From assembly GCA_021792365.1 (NCBI GenBank), contig JAJYUT010000009.1:124001-188000 (forward strand): a DNA stretch of 64,000 bases, read 5' to 3'. The notes under the pieces are model-generated. The model did not search any database. It was not told where the DNA came from and was given only the letters and a program-made list of their open reading frames with translations. Both the position numbers and the translations under genes were made by a program. The stretch is from Pseudomonadota bacterium. GTDB taxonomy: Bacteria > Pseudomonadota > Alphaproteobacteria > Dongiales > Dongiaceae. Shown here piece by piece: positions 36,784 through 45,972 of the stretch. Each line of letters starts with the position of its first letter. Within the stretch, counting starts at the first letter, position 1.

Positions 36784-38211
36784 ATGGACAAGAAACCCTC
36801 CAAACCGGATACCCAGAAGAACGCGCCGTCCGGCGCCAGCCGGATCTGGGGCGGCCGCTTTGCCGCCGGCCCGGCCGCGATCATGCAGCAGATTAACGCC
36901 TCCATCGACGTGGACAAGCGCCTCTACAAGGAGGACATCGAGGGCTCCCTCGCCCACGCCGCGATGCTGGTGAAGCAGGGGATCCTCTCGCGGGCGGACG
37001 GCGATGCCATCGCCGATGGCCTCGCGCGCATCCGCAGGGAGATCGACGAGGGCCGCTTCGAGTTCCAGGTCGCCCTCGAGGACATCCACATGAACGTGGA
37101 GCAGCGCCTCAAGGAGCTGATCGGCGACCCGGCGGGGCGGCTGCACACCGCGCGGTCGCGCAACGACCAGGTCGCGACCGATTTCCGCCTCTGGGTGCGC
37201 AGCGCGATCGACGAGATGAGCGTCGCGCTCAAGGACTTGATCCACGCCCTCCTCGACCGCGCGGAGGAACATGCCGCGACGGTGATGCCGGGCTACACCC
37301 ATCTGCAGCCGGCGCAGCCCGTCACCTTCGGGCATCACCTGATGGCCTACGTGGAGATGCTGGGGCGCGATCTCGGCCGCCTCGCCGATTGCCGCAGGCG
37401 CCTCAACGAATGCCCGCTCGGCGCCGCGGCGCTCGCCGGCACGCCGTTCCCGATCGACCGCCACGCGACGGCTGAGGCGCTCGGCTTCGACCGCCCGACC
37501 GCGAACTCGATGGATAGCGTCTCGAGCCGCGACTTCGCGCTGGAATACCTCGCCGCGCTCTCCATCCTCGGCGCGCATCTCTCTCGCTTCGCCGAGGAGA
37601 TCGTGATCTGGATGAGCGACGGCTTCCGCTTCATCGCCCTGAGCGATGCCTACACGACCGGCTCCTCCATCATGCCGCAGAAGCGTAACCCCGACGCCGC
37701 CGAGCTGGTGCGCGGCAAGGTCGGCCAGGTGGTCGGCGCGCTCACGCAGCTGCTCATCATCGTGAAGGGACTGCCGCTCAGCTACGGCAAGGACCTGCAG
37801 GACGACAAGGCGCCCACCTTCGCCGCCAGCGATGCCATGGCGCTCAGCGTCGCCGCGATGGCCGGCATGGTGCGCGACATGACGGTGAACGCCGAGCGCA
37901 TGCGGCAGGCAACCGATGGCGGGTTCCTCACCGCCACCGACCTCGCAGACTGGCTGGTGCGCACGCTCGACATGCCGTTCCGCAACGCCCATCACGTGAC
38001 CGGCGAGCTGGTGCGCCTCGCCGAATCGAAGAAGTGCCGCCTGCAGGACCTGGGCCTGGCCGAAATGCAAAAGGTGGAGCCGCGCATCGACGATCGGCTA
38101 GTCTCGGTGCTCGGGATCGATCAATCGGTGGCGAGCCGCACGTCCCACGGCGGCACCGCCCCCGACAACGTCAAACGCGCCATCGCAGAGGCACGGGAGC
38201 GATTCAAATGA
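36784..38211 (+). CDS. argH: Argininosuccinate lyase
   Basis: 475 residues. The family signature is [21 protein letters not shown]; the catalytic His is in [16 protein letters not shown]; the substrate site includes [16 protein letters not shown]. It splits argininosuccinate into arginine and fumarate, the last step of arginine synthesis. Start at ATG 36784; the N-terminus is about 18 residues longer than the conserved core. Its stop overlaps the next start by four bases. Confidence 0.97.
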   Translation: MDKKPSKPDTQKNAPSGASRIWGGRFAAGPAAIMQQINASIDVDKRLYKEDIEGSLAHAAMLVKQGILSRADGDAIADGLARIRREIDEGRFEFQVALEDIHMNVEQRLKELIGDPAGRLHTARSRNDQVATDFRLWVRSAIDEMSVALKDLIHALLDRAEEHAATVMPGYTHLQPAQPVTFGHHLMAYVEMLGRDLGRLADCRRRLNECPLGAAALAGTPFPIDRHATAEALGFDRPTANSMDSVSSRDFALEYLAALSILGAHLSRFAEEIVIWMSDGFRFIALSDAYTTGSSIMPQKRNPDAAELVRGKVGQVVGALTQLLIIVKGLPLSYGKDLQDDKAPTFAASDAMALSVAAMAGMVRDMTVNAERMRQATDGGFLTATDLADWLVRTLDMPFRNAHHVTGELVRLAESKKCRLQDLGLAEMQKVEPRIDDRLVSVLGIDQSVASRTSHGGTAPDNVKRAIAEARERFK

Positions 38212-38429
38212 AGCGGCAGAAGCCTACGAAGCCTTCCCCCCAGGCTGGGGAAGGGAGAGGGCGTTCCACGGTCTCGCGCCTCGTCCTGCTCGTCCTGCTC
38301 GGCGCCCTCGCGCTGGCGCCGGCAGCCTGCGGACGCAAGGGCGCGCCGGGCCTGCCGGAAGGCCAGACCGACCAGTTCCCGCACCAATACCCGCAGAGCA
38401 CCGAGCCTCAGCAGGGCGTGTTCAACTAG
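38208..38429 (+). CDS. lptM: LptM-like small lipoprotein
   Basis: 73 residues. Lipobox ALALAPAAC followed by GRKGAPGLP, the short conserved mature segment of the LptM/YifL family, which assists LptD maturation in the outer membrane. ATG 38208 overlaps the argH stop (ATGA). The N-terminal region before the signal helix contains [11 protein letters not shown], encoded by a palindromic repeat at 38232-38254 that appears to have inserted in frame. Confidence 0.88.
   Translation: MKRQKPTKPSPQAGEGRGRSTVSRLVLLVLLGALALAPAACGRKGAPGLPEGQTDQFPHQYPQSTEPQQGVFN
38232..38254 (+). repeat. Palindromic repeat inserted in lptM
   Basis: CCTTCCCC at 38232-38239 and GGGGAAGG at 38247-38254 form a hairpin that lies inside an open reading frame. 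It shares its core with the element at 9279-9297. Its translation, [10 protein letters not shown], has the low-complexity character of in-frame repeat insertions. Confidence 0.6.
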
Positions 38430-38449
38430 ACCAGGGCCGAGTCTCCGTC

Positions 38450-39712
38450 ATGACCCACTTCCCTTACGTCGACGGCCAATTGCACGTCGAGCAGGTGCCG
38501 GTGCGGCGCATCGCGGAGGCGGTCGGCACGCCCTTCTACTGCTATTCCACCGCCGCGCTCGCCGCCAACTACCAGGCCTATCTCGACACGCTCGGCAAGC
38601 TCGGCGTCGGGATCTTCTATTCGCTGAAGGCCAATTCCAACCAGGCGGTCATCCGCACGCTGGGCAAGCTCGGCGCCGGCGCCGACGTGGTCTCGGTCGG
38701 CGAGATGTATCGCGCGCTGAAGGCCGGCATCCCTGCCGACAAGATCGTGTTCGCCGGCGTCGGCAAGACCATCCCGGAGATGGAGGCGGCGCTGAAGGCC
38801 GGCATCCACCAGTTCAATGTCGAGAGCTTCGGCGAGCTCGAGACCCTGAGCGAGGTTGCCGCGCGTCTCGGCGTGACCGCGCCGGTGACGCTGCGCATCA
38901 ACCCGGACGTGGACGCCAGGACCCATTCCAAGATCTCCACCGGCAAGGCGGAGAACAAGTTCGGCATCGACATAGACCACGCCGCGCAGTTCTATTCCGC
39001 CGCGGCGCGGATGAAGGGCATCCGGATCGTCGGCCTCGCTGTCCATATCGGCTCGCAGCTCACCGACATCGCGCCCTATCGCGCCGCCTTCGCCAAGATC
39101 GCGGAGCTCGCCCAGACCCTGCGCAAGGCCGGACTGCCGGTCGAGCGCATCGACCTTGGCGGCGGCATCGGGATCGCATATCGCGACGAGAGCACGATCA
39201 GCCTCAAGGACTATGCCGCGCTGGTGGACGAGCTCATCGTGCCCCTCGGCACCAGGATCGAGGTCGAGCCGGGGCGCAGCATCGTCGGCAATGCCGGCCT
39301 GCTGGTTTCGCGCGTCATCAACGTGAAGCAGGGCGTCAGCCGCAAATTCGTGATCGTGGACGCGGCGATGAACGACCTCCTCCGTCCCAGCCTCTACGAC
39401 GCGTATCACGACATCATCCCGATCGCCCTGCCACCAAGCGATGCGCCGGTCGAGCGCTGGGACGTGGTCGGCCCGGTCTGCGAGACCGGCGACCGCTTCG
39501 CCGAGCAGCGGCCCCTGCCGCCCGTGCAACCCGGAGATCTGGTGGCGTTTGCGACCGCCGGCGCCTATGGCTCGGTCATGTCCTCGACCTACAACACCCG
39601 CCTGCCGGCCGCGGAGGTCCTGGTGCAGGGCGGCCGCTATGACATCGTGCGGCCCCGGCCATCTTATGACCACATTATTGACCTAGATAAGGTTCCCGAC
39701 TGGCTCGCTTGA
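38450..39712 (+). CDS. lysA: Diaminopimelate decarboxylase
   Basis: 420 residues. PLP lysine in FYSLKANSNQAV, the phosphate-binding glycines in DLGGGIGIAY, EPGRSIVGNAGLL, and the active-site Cys region in GPVCETGDRFAEQR. It decarboxylates meso-diaminopimelate to lysine, the last step of lysine synthesis. Twenty bases after lptM, in one operon with argH. Confidence 0.97.
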   Translation: MTHFPYVDGQLHVEQVPVRRIAEAVGTPFYCYSTAALAANYQAYLDTLGKLGVGIFYSLKANSNQAVIRTLGKLGAGADVVSVGEMYRALKAGIPADKIVFAGVGKTIPEMEAALKAGIHQFNVESFGELETLSEVAARLGVTAPVTLRINPDVDARTHSKISTGKAENKFGIDIDHAAQFYSAAARMKGIRIVGLAVHIGSQLTDIAPYRAAFAKIAELAQTLRKAGLPVERIDLGGGIGIAYRDESTISLKDYAALVDELIVPLGTRIEVEPGRSIVGNAGLLVSRVINVKQGVSRKFVIVDAAMNDLLRPSLYDAYHDIIPIALPPSDAPVERWDVVGPVCETGDRFAEQRPLPPVQPGDLVAFATAGAYGSVMSSTYNTRLPAAEVLVQGGRYDIVRPRPSYDHIIDLDKVPDWLA

Positions 39713-39810
39713 CACACTTTGCGACGAACTTGTCCTCGCAATCGAACCAAGGGCTGGCTACATTGTTAACCACTCTGGGCTAGGATCGGATCGGAAAGCC
39801 GGCGCTACCC

Positions 39811-42324
39811 ATGCAGGACTCTAGGCCCTCTTTGCGATCGCAGGCCGCCGCCGACCCGATGGCGGCGCTGCCGGGCCGTGTCCGCGGCTGGACCTGGGCG
39901 GCCTGGGCCCTGATGCTGCTGGAGCGCACCGGCCGGGCCCTCATCCCCGCTTTGGCGGTGATCGCCGCCTTCGCCATCGTCAGCCTGTTCAACCTGTTCC
40001 GCTTCATGCCCCTGTGGCTGCACTGGGGCGTGCTGGCGCTGTTCGGCGCCGCTCTGCTCGCCGCCTTGTGGTGGGGCTTCCGGAGCTGGCGCGCGCCCCT
40101 GCCGGGCGACGCCCTGCGCCGTCTGGAGGCCGATAGCGGCCTCGTCCACCGCCCCCTCACCCACCTGGCCGACCGGCAGGCCAGCAACCTGGTCGACCCC
40201 CTGGCCACGATCCTGTGGTCGCATCACCAGCGGCGCCTGCTCGCGGGCCTGGGCGAGCTGACCCTGGCGCCCCAGCCGAGCGACCTGCCCCGCCGCGACC
40301 CGCTGGCGCTGCGCGGCCTTGCCGTCCTGCTGCTGGCGCTGGGCATCGCGATCGCCTGGGACCAGTCCGGCAACCGGCTGTGGGCCGCGGTGACGCCGCA
40401 GCCGCGCACCACCGCCGACATCGCCGCCATCACGGTCGAGGCCTGGATCACGCCGCCCGATTACACCCGCCTCGCCCCGATCTCCCTCAAGGCGGATCCC
40501 GCCGCCCAGCCGGTCGAAGCGGGCGCGGAATCGAGCCCGATCGAGGTGCCGGTGGGCAGCAAGCTGCTGGTCCAGATCCAGGGCCTCGGCTCGGCCGCGA
40601 CCCTCGCCGCCAACAACGAATCCAAGCCGCTCGAGATGCTGGATGAAGAAACCCAGCGTGCCGAGCTGGTGCTGAAGCAGGGCGACCGCATCGGCATCAC
40701 CGGCAGCGGGCTCGATGTCGGCTGGCCGATCGCCCTGCGCCCCGATTTGCCGCCGACCGCCGCCTTGCAGGAGCCGCGCGCGACCGAGCGCGCCGTCCTG
40801 CACGTGGTCTATGGCGCCAAGGACGATTTCGGGGTGGCGGAGATGCGCCTCGCGATCACCCAGGGCAAGGAGACGCAGGAGCTGCCGCTCACCGCCCACG
40901 GCGCCGATCCGCGCGAGGTGAAGGGGCAGGGCTTCCAGGACCTGACCGCTCATCCCTGGGCCGGCCTTCCGGTGGAGCTGCGCGCGGTGGCGCGCGACGC
41001 GCTTGGCCAGATCGGCGCCTCCGCTCCGGTCGCCATGACCTTGCCGGAACGCAAGTTCTATCACCCGGTGGCGCGCGCCATCATCGAGCAGCGCAAGCGC
41101 CTCGCCCAGGATTCCGGCGCCGGCGCCATCGCCGTCGCGCGCAAGCTGGTGCCGCTGCTGATGCAGCCGGACGCCTTCGAGAACGACATCACCACCTTCA
41201 TGGCGCTGGATTTCATGGTCAAGCGCCTGACGTCCAACCCGCTGGACAAGCAGGAGCTCGGCAACGTCCTGCAACTGATGTGGGACACCGCCTTGGCGCT
41301 CGAGGATGGCGGCGTCTCGATGGCGATGCGCGAATTGCGCCGGCTCCAGCGTGCGCTGGAGGAAGCCTTGCAGCGCGGCGCCTCCGACGAGGAGATCGAG
41401 CGCCTGATGAACGAGCTGCAGCAGGCGATGAACGAGTATCTGCGCCAGATGCAGGAGCAGCTCGCCCAGGCGATGCAGAAGGGCATGCAGCTCCAGCAGA
41501 TGGATCCCAACTCGCTCCAGCTCTCGCAGCAGGATTTGAACCAGATGCTGAACGAGGCGCGGCGCATGGCGCAGAACGGCGCGCGCGAATCGGCCCAGCA
41601 GATGCTCCAGCAGCTCCAGAACATGCTGGAGAACCTGCAGATGGCGATGCCCATGCCCGGCCAGACCAACGGTCCGGCGCAGCAGATGATGAACGATCTG
41701 GGCAAGATCATGCAGGAGCAGCAGCAATTGCTGCAGGACACCTTCCGTCGCCAGCGCGGTCAGCAGCCGGGGCAGCAGCCCGGCCAGCAACCAGGCGAAG
41801 GCCAGGAGCAGGGCATGGGCCAGGGCCAGGGACAGGGCATGCCGGGCGGCGGCGGCGCCGAGGCGCAGGAGGCCCTGCGCCAGCAGCTGGGCGAGCTGAT
41901 GCGCCGCTTCTCGAACGCCACCGGCGACATCCCGCAGGGGCTGGGCCAGGCCGAGCAATCCATGCGCGGCGCGACCGACGCCCTGCGCGGCGAGCAGCTC
42001 GACAGCGCCGCCCAGGCGCAGAACGACGCGCTCGAGCAGTTGAAGCAGGGCATGCAGCAGATGAACCAGGCGATGCAGCAGCAGATGGGAGCCCAGCGCG
42101 GCCCTGGCCAGCGCGACCCCATGGACCCCTTCGGCCGCGCGCTCAGCGACGACGAGGGCCCCGGCGGCGACGCCTTCGCCCGCGAAGGCTCCGACATGGT
42201 GCCGCTGGAATCCGAGGTCGACCGCAGCCGCCAGATCTTCGAGGAACTACGCCAGCGCCGCAACCAGCCCCAGCGCCCCAAGATCGAGCGCGACTACCTC
42301 GACCGCCTGCTGCGGCAGTTCTAG
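39811..42324 (+). CDS. TIGR02302 family (DUF4175) membrane protein
   Basis: 837 residues. Two or three helices near the N-terminus (LIPALAVIAAFAIVSLFNLF; LHWGVLALFGAALLAALWWG; AVLLLALGIAIAWD) anchor a large extracytoplasmic region. The middle is Ig-like or beta-rich (ITVEAWITPPDYT, DDFGVAEMRLAI). From about 520 to 760 it is rich in Gln and Met and predicted to be long helices (QQMLQQLQNMLENLQMAM), with a GQQPGQQPGQQPGEG repeat and Gly/Gln tract. This is the alphaproteobacterial TIGR02302 protein that follows lysA in many genomes; its role, probably envelope-related, is not known. Start at ATG 39811. Confidence 0.9.
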   Translation: MQDSRPSLRSQAAADPMAALPGRVRGWTWAAWALMLLERTGRALIPALAVIAAFAIVSLFNLFRFMPLWLHWGVLALFGAALLAALWWGFRSWRAPLPGDALRRLEADSGLVHRPLTHLADRQASNLVDPLATILWSHHQRRLLAGLGELTLAPQPSDLPRRDPLALRGLAVLLLALGIAIAWDQSGNRLWAAVTPQPRTTADIAAITVEAWITPPDYTRLAPISLKADPAAQPVEAGAESSPIEVPVGSKLLVQIQGLGSAATLAANNESKPLEMLDEETQRAELVLKQGDRIGITGSGLDVGWPIALRPDLPPTAALQEPRATERAVLHVVYGAKDDFGVAEMRLAITQGKETQELPLTAHGADPREVKGQGFQDLTAHPWAGLPVELRAVARDALGQIGASAPVAMTLPERKFYHPVARAIIEQRKRLAQDSGAGAIAVARKLVPLLMQPDAFENDITTFMALDFMVKRLTSNPLDKQELGNVLQLMWDTALALEDGGVSMAMRELRRLQRALEEALQRGASDEEIERLMNELQQAMNEYLRQMQEQLAQAMQKGMQLQQMDPNSLQLSQQDLNQMLNEARRMAQNGARESAQQMLQQLQNMLENLQMAMPMPGQTNGPAQQMMNDLGKIMQEQQQLLQDTFRRQRGQQPGQQPGQQPGEGQEQGMGQGQGQGMPGGGGAEAQEALRQQLGELMRRFSNATGDIPQGLGQAEQSMRGATDALRGEQLDSAAQAQNDALEQLKQGMQQMNQAMQQQMGAQRGPGQRDPMDPFGRALSDDEGPGGDAFAREGSDMVPLESEVDRSRQIFEELRQRRNQPQRPKIERDYLDRLLRQF

Positions 42325-42335
42325 CCCTCTCTAAG

Positions 42336-42373
42336 CTGTCATCCCAGGCGGGCGCAGCTTGAGCCGGGACCCA
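42336..42373. repeat. Dispersed palindromic repeat, copy 1
   Basis: GCTGTCATCCCAGGCGGGCG...CCGGGACCC: an imperfect palindrome closely related to 49569-49606. It lies just after the TIGR02302 gene and resembles the abundant intergenic elements of alphaproteobacterial chromosomes. Confidence 0.6.
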
Positions 42374-42696
42374 TGCGGCCTCTCAGCGGCAAATCTACAG
42401 AGCGGAATCCCTTCTCTCCTCGCGAGCGAAGCTGGATGAAAGGTCGTGCCGCCAGGCCCGCAGCGAACAATCGCCCGCCACCTGTCGCGGACACGCGCTC
42501 GCGTGAGGCTCTCGTTCACTAGCGACCGCCTCAGCTCCGCCAAGCGCTCGGCCAATCGCGCCAGGACGATGTCGAGTGTTTCGCTCCTACCTTGCAGGGC
42601 GGCTTCGATCGTCGTCGGAATCGGCGTCAGAGCGCTGCACTTGCTGGGCGCGCGAAACGGCTGATGGATCTCGGCCCCTGCACATTGATGACTGGC
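42374..42696. other. Intergenic region without a recognisable gene
   Basis: About 320 bases between convergent genes. A minus-strand frame through the repeat encodes an Arg-rich segment (SETLDIVLARLAERLAEL...) of about 90 residues with no start site or family that I can support. Nothing else is visible. Confidence 0.4.
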
Positions 42697-43272
42697 TCAT
42701 CGCCCTCCACGCGGAAGCACGGAGAGAACGCGGCCGATGAACGTGTGGAACTCGCTCATGTAGGTGCGCAGGAACTCTTTCGTCGATGGCACGGTGACTT
42801 CGCCCTCGTCCGTGATCATCCCGTCCTTGAACTGGATGTAGGCCTCCGGCGCGTTCATCTGGGGCGCGTTGCAGTAGGTGAGCACGCCGCGCAGGTCGCG
42901 CTGCGCGAGCGCGGTGCCGATCGCCCCCGGCGACGTGCCGATCACCGCGCATGGCTTGTCCGTGAAGGCATTGCTTCCATACGGGCGGCTCGCCCAATCG
43001 ATCGCGTTCTTGAGGCCACCCGGTATGGACCGGTTGTATTCCGGCGTCACGAACAGGATGGCGTCGGACGCGGTGATGGCCGCCTTGAAGGCCCGCGCCA
43101 CCGGCGGATAATTGTCGTCATAATCGTAGCTGTAGAGCGGCAGGTCCTTGAATGAGATCTCGCTGAACTCCAGCTCCTCCGGCGCGAGCTTGATCAAGGC
43201 GCGGGCGAGCTTGCGATTGATGGATGCCGTGGCAAGGCTGCCGACCAGATAACCGACCTTGTAGCGGGCCAT
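42697..43272 (-). CDS. NADPH-dependent FMN reductase
   Basis: 191 residues. Flavodoxin-like fold with FMN loop GSLATASINRKLA and the family signature TPEYNRSIPGGLKNAIDW. Such enzymes reduce FMN, quinones, chromate or azo dyes with NAD(P)H. ATG 43272 is chosen over a TTG 18 bases upstream because GGAAGGA is 6-7 bases before it. Confidence 0.93.
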   Translation of the reverse strand: MARYKVGYLVGSLATASINRKLARALIKLAPEELEFSEISFKDLPLYSYDYDDNYPPVARAFKAAITASDAILFVTPEYNRSIPGGLKNAIDWASRPYGSNAFTDKPCAVIGTSPGAIGTALAQRDLRGVLTYCNAPQMNAPEAYIQFKDGMITDEGEVTVPSTKEFLRTYMSEFHTFIGRVLSVLPRGGR

Positions 43273-43518
43273 GAGCATTCCTTCCGGCAATCCGGGCCCT
43301 CGATCGGATTGCGCCTCGTGTCACGGTACGAACGGTCAACACGGCGCTGGTCCGCGCTGTTCCATGCCGCCGCGCCCAAGGCCAACCGCCTGCTCCTGCC
43401 GATGGAAGATCACGCGCGACGCGGGGACAAACGCGGTCAGAGTCGACTTACACTCCGCTCCGCTCATAGGTCAAAGACCGGCGTCCGGCGCAATCACCCT
43501 GACTTTGCATCAGTCTTC

Positions 43519-43926
43519 TCACCGCTCTTGCGACCCCGAGTCAGTCGCGCCAGGGCTCGCAATCAAGCAGCCGACATGGGCGCGCGAAAACGGGTTCGCC
43601 CAATGCAGCGGCACGTCCAGAAGGCCCAACTCGAGTCCAATGTCCCTGGCTCTTTGTGCCGCGGCACATATCCAGACGTAAACTCCGACCAGAAAGAAGC
43701 CCAGGAAGATCAGCTCGGGATTGATCGGCCTCAAAGTCGATTCGACGAACTCTGCGCTCGCCCTGCTCCAGAACCTTTCCTCATCGCTCCCGATGCCCCA
43801 GGGAACGGAAAGCAGCCCGATGATCAACGGCACTGCAGCGCCCATCACCATGATCAGCAGTCCGATGATGATCCGCAGAACAAAGCCGACTCGCCCGATG
43901 CGGCCATCGCGCGAGAACAGACTCAT
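43519..43926 (-). CDS. DUF805-like small membrane protein
   Basis: 135 residues. Opens FSRDGRIGRVGFVLRIIIGLL (a DUF805-type beginning), then two further helices (LIIGLLSV and ELIFLGFFLVGVYVWICAAA) and the RARDIGLE motif characteristic of the family. Function unknown. The C-terminus is hydrophilic. It lies just downstream of the PIN toxin gene. Confidence 0.6.
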   Translation of the reverse strand: MSLFSRDGRIGRVGFVLRIIIGLLIMVMGAAVPLIIGLLSVPWGIGSDEERFWSRASAEFVESTLRPINPELIFLGFFLVGVYVWICAAAQRARDIGLELGLLDVPLHWANPFSRAHVGCLIASPGATDSGSQER

Positions 43927-43965
43927 ATCGTCCGTTCGATGGTGATCGTGATCATGCTTCAGCTC

Positions 43966-44529
43966 TCATCTGTAGAACACCACCGCCCCGCTCGGCACCA
44001 GCTGCTCCAGCAAGTCGAAATCGCGGACGTTGCGCGTGAGGATCGCGGCGCCGACCCTGCGCGCCTGGAGGTAGATGAGGCTGTCGTTGAGCAGCCTTCC
44101 CCCCGCTTGCCCGGATGGAGTCCCGCCAAGCCGAAGCGCCTTGCCTGCCAGCATGCCGGCCTTGCCCCACATGTCGACATCCGGCGCGAACAGCCGGTGC
44201 CGGGGAATGTCGTCGATAGTGCCGGCGATCGCCGCCAGCGCCGCCTTGGTGCCACGGTGGGCCGGATCGAGCCGACCGAACGCGTGCGTCAGTTCCGACA
44301 GGCAAACGGCGGAGTGGAAGAGGGTGCGGTAGCGCAGCAGATCGTCGAGGGCCGCCGGCGTCCTGCCCTGGAGAACGTCGACATACACCGTGGTGTCGAG
44401 GAGAAGCGGACGCCCGGTCTTCGGCTCGCTTTCCGCCCAGCGCAGTGCGCTTTCTGCGCGAGGCTTGAGCGGACGCCTCGCCTGTTGCGGCTTGAGCGCC
44501 CGCTCGGCGCGCTTGAGGTCAAAGCTCAA
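43966..44529 (-). CDS. PIN-domain toxin (VapC-like)
   Basis: 187 residues. PIN nuclease: Asp in LLLDTTVYVDVL, Glu in CLSELTHAF, and Asp pairs in LNDSLIYLQARRVGAAILTRNVRDFDLLEQL, forming the acidic metal site. It would cleave RNA when freed from its antitoxin. A 40-residue basic N-terminal extension precedes the PIN core, unlike the second VapC at 56720. Its start overlaps the upstream gene by 11 bases, the usual toxin-antitoxin coupling. Confidence 0.85.
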   Translation of the reverse strand: MSFDLKRAERALKPQQARRPLKPRAESALRWAESEPKTGRPLLLDTTVYVDVLQGRTPAALDDLLRYRTLFHSAVCLSELTHAFGRLDPAHRGTKAALAAIAGTIDDIPRHRLFAPDVDMWGKAGMLAGKALRLGGTPSGQAGGRLLNDSLIYLQARRVGAAILTRNVRDFDLLEQLVPSGAVVFYR

Positions 44530-44851
44530 GGTCGAGATCCGGATCGACCGCGCCCTTGCGTTTCAGGAACTTGTCGCCGAAATCGTCCGCCAGCGCGAGG
44601 TTCGAGAGCGCGAGCTCGACCAGCTCGGTATCCGATCTGACGCCGGCGCGCTTCTTCGCGGCCTTGACGAGAGCGGTGGAGACCCGGCCGCGGATCACCG
44701 CGTCCTTCGGACCGCCGACGAGCCCGGCGTTTCTCGCCTCGCTCATGATGAGATCGGCGCGGGTGCGCTGGACGGCGGCCTCTCCGGGCGCAGCAACACC
44801 CTTCGCGATGCGCTCCCGCTTCCGTGCCCGCTCAAGCATCCTCTTCGACAT
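44519..44851 (-). CDS. Antitoxin partner of the PIN toxin
   Basis: 110 residues. The C-terminal half VSTALVKAAKKRAGVRSDTELVELALSNLAL looks like a ribbon-helix-helix DNA-binding unit, after a basic N-terminus. The start is preceded by AAGGAGG. It should neutralise the PIN toxin and repress the operon. The gene has its own promoter just upstream. Confidence 0.8.
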   Translation of the reverse strand: MSKRMLERARKRERIAKGVAAPGEAAVQRTRADLIMSEARNAGLVGGPKDAVIRGRVSTALVKAAKKRAGVRSDTELVELALSNLALADDFGDKFLKRKGAVDPDLDLEL

Positions 44852-44875
44852 TGCGAGTGCCTCCTTGTGCTACAA

Positions 44876-44904
44876 ATCATACGAGATGTGGCACGCGGTG
44901 TCAG
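44876..44904 (-). promoter_or_regulatory. Promoter of the toxin-antitoxin operon
   Basis: On the minus strand: CTGACA (44904-44899), a 17-base spacer, TATGAT (44881-44876), about 25 bases before the antitoxin start. The -35 element lies 12 bases from the tRNA-like element. Confidence 0.6.
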
Positions 44905-44915
44905 CCGTAAAAGGA

Positions 44916-45003
44916 AGCCCGCCCGGATTCGAGCCGGGATGCGCTGGGGCTCGCAGAATGAGCCGCCGTATAAAGCGGGTGCTTGCCAGGTGATCTACGC
45001 GCC
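44916..45003 (-). tRNA. Degenerate tRNA-like element A (UAU-type loop)
   Basis: Minus strand. The T-arm CCCGG-CTCGAAT-CCGGG is perfect, but the acceptor pairs at only about 5 of 7 positions and the D-arm is poor. The anticodon loop is TTTATACG (8 bases) flanked by CCGC/GCGG, giving TAT at the anticodon position, and a variable arm (GCTC...GAGC) follows. It is similar to element B including about 15 bases beyond its 5' end. Folded by hand; probably a tRNA pseudogene or tRNA-derived element. Confidence 0.4.
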
Positions 45004-45093
45004 GTGATCAGGCGTGCGGCAGCCCTGTTCGGCAGCCCTGGCTCGACGGCCCTGGATGGCCGCCGTCATCTGGCATGCGTGCGGCACGGCGCG

Positions 45094-45903
45094 CTATAGA
45101 AACGCGCTCAACCGCTCCAGCACGAGATCCGCGGCCTCGAGCTGAGGAAGGTGGCCGATGCCAGGCAACGTCTCGAATGTTGCCTGTGGAACCAGCGCGT
45201 GCAGTGCCTTGCCGCGCGTCAGCGGAATCCATGGATCGTCCTCGCCCCAGACGATCTTGACCGGACACTGGATGGTCCCGAATAGCGGCTCGATCTCGGC
45301 GGTATAGCTTTCGTCCGCCTGCGCGAATTGCCGGTAGAAACTGCCCCGCCCCTCCTCCGAAAGCCACGGCTCGACCAGTCGCGCGAAATCGTCGGGCGCG
45401 ATGTCGTTCACGATCGCGCCCCTGATATACGCTTCCACGACCGCGCGGTGGATATGCGGCGGCAGGCCCAAGAACGCGTCCACATGGCGACCGACATGAT
45501 CGAAGAAGGCAGATCCCCATGGGCGCATCGCGACGACATTCATCAGGACGTACCGTTCGAACGCACAGCCATGCAGCAGATGCGCGCGCAGCGTGGTCGC
45601 GCCGCCGAAGTCATGCGCAATGACGGCGGGACGTGCGAGGCCCCAATGCGCCACCATCTCGGCGAACACTTCCCCCTGCACATCGAGCGACGTGCGCTGC
45701 GCCGCGCTTTTGGCGGATTGCCCGTATCCGGGCATGTCGTACCAATGGACGCTGTACCGCCTCGCCAGCCCCGGAATGATGCGGTGCCAGGAGAACGAGG
45801 ACCAGGGCCAACCGTGCGCCAGCACGAGCGCAGGCCCACTGCCGAACCGACCCGCTGCGACCGCGCCTGCAGACGTCTCAAATGTCTCGTCGAGTTTCCA
45901 CAC
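45094..45903 (-). CDS. Alpha/beta hydrolase, Asp-nucleophile type
   Basis: 269 residues. Oxyanion loop HGWPWSSFSW; nucleophile elbow AHDFGGATT, where the nucleophile is Asp as in epoxide hydrolases and haloalkane/haloacetate dehalogenases; acid in WGEDDPWIP; His in GIGHLPQLE. It is flanked by the two tRNA-like elements, as if carried with them. Substrate unknown. Confidence 0.9.
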   Translation of the reverse strand: MWKLDETFETSAGAVAAGRFGSGPALVLAHGWPWSSFSWHRIIPGLARRYSVHWYDMPGYGQSAKSAAQRTSLDVQGEVFAEMVAHWGLARPAVIAHDFGGATTLRAHLLHGCAFERYVLMNVVAMRPWGSAFFDHVGRHVDAFLGLPPHIHRAVVEAYIRGAIVNDIAPDDFARLVEPWLSEEGRGSFYRQFAQADESYTAEIEPLFGTIQCPVKIVWGEDDPWIPLTRGKALHALVPQATFETLPGIGHLPQLEAADLVLERLSAFL

Positions 45904-45972
45904 CTGGCGATCTCCATGCTCCGGTGGAGAATATCACTGATCCGCACGGCACCATGGGTCGGCGCACCAAGT

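Noticed and set aside
36679-38070. An N-terminal extension of the tlpA frame across argH
   Set aside because: The extension is antisense to argH and has no signal; ATG 36678 gives a proper membrane anchor and redox domain.
39805-41958. A long leucine-rich open frame antisense to the TIGR02302 gene
   Set aside because: It arises from the Gln-rich CAG/CTG bias of the sense gene; the sense gene is a known family in a conserved neighbourhood.
42374-42696. A small Arg-rich minus-strand frame ending in the palindromic repeat
   Set aside because: No ribosome site or homology could be supported and the end of the frame is repeat sequence.
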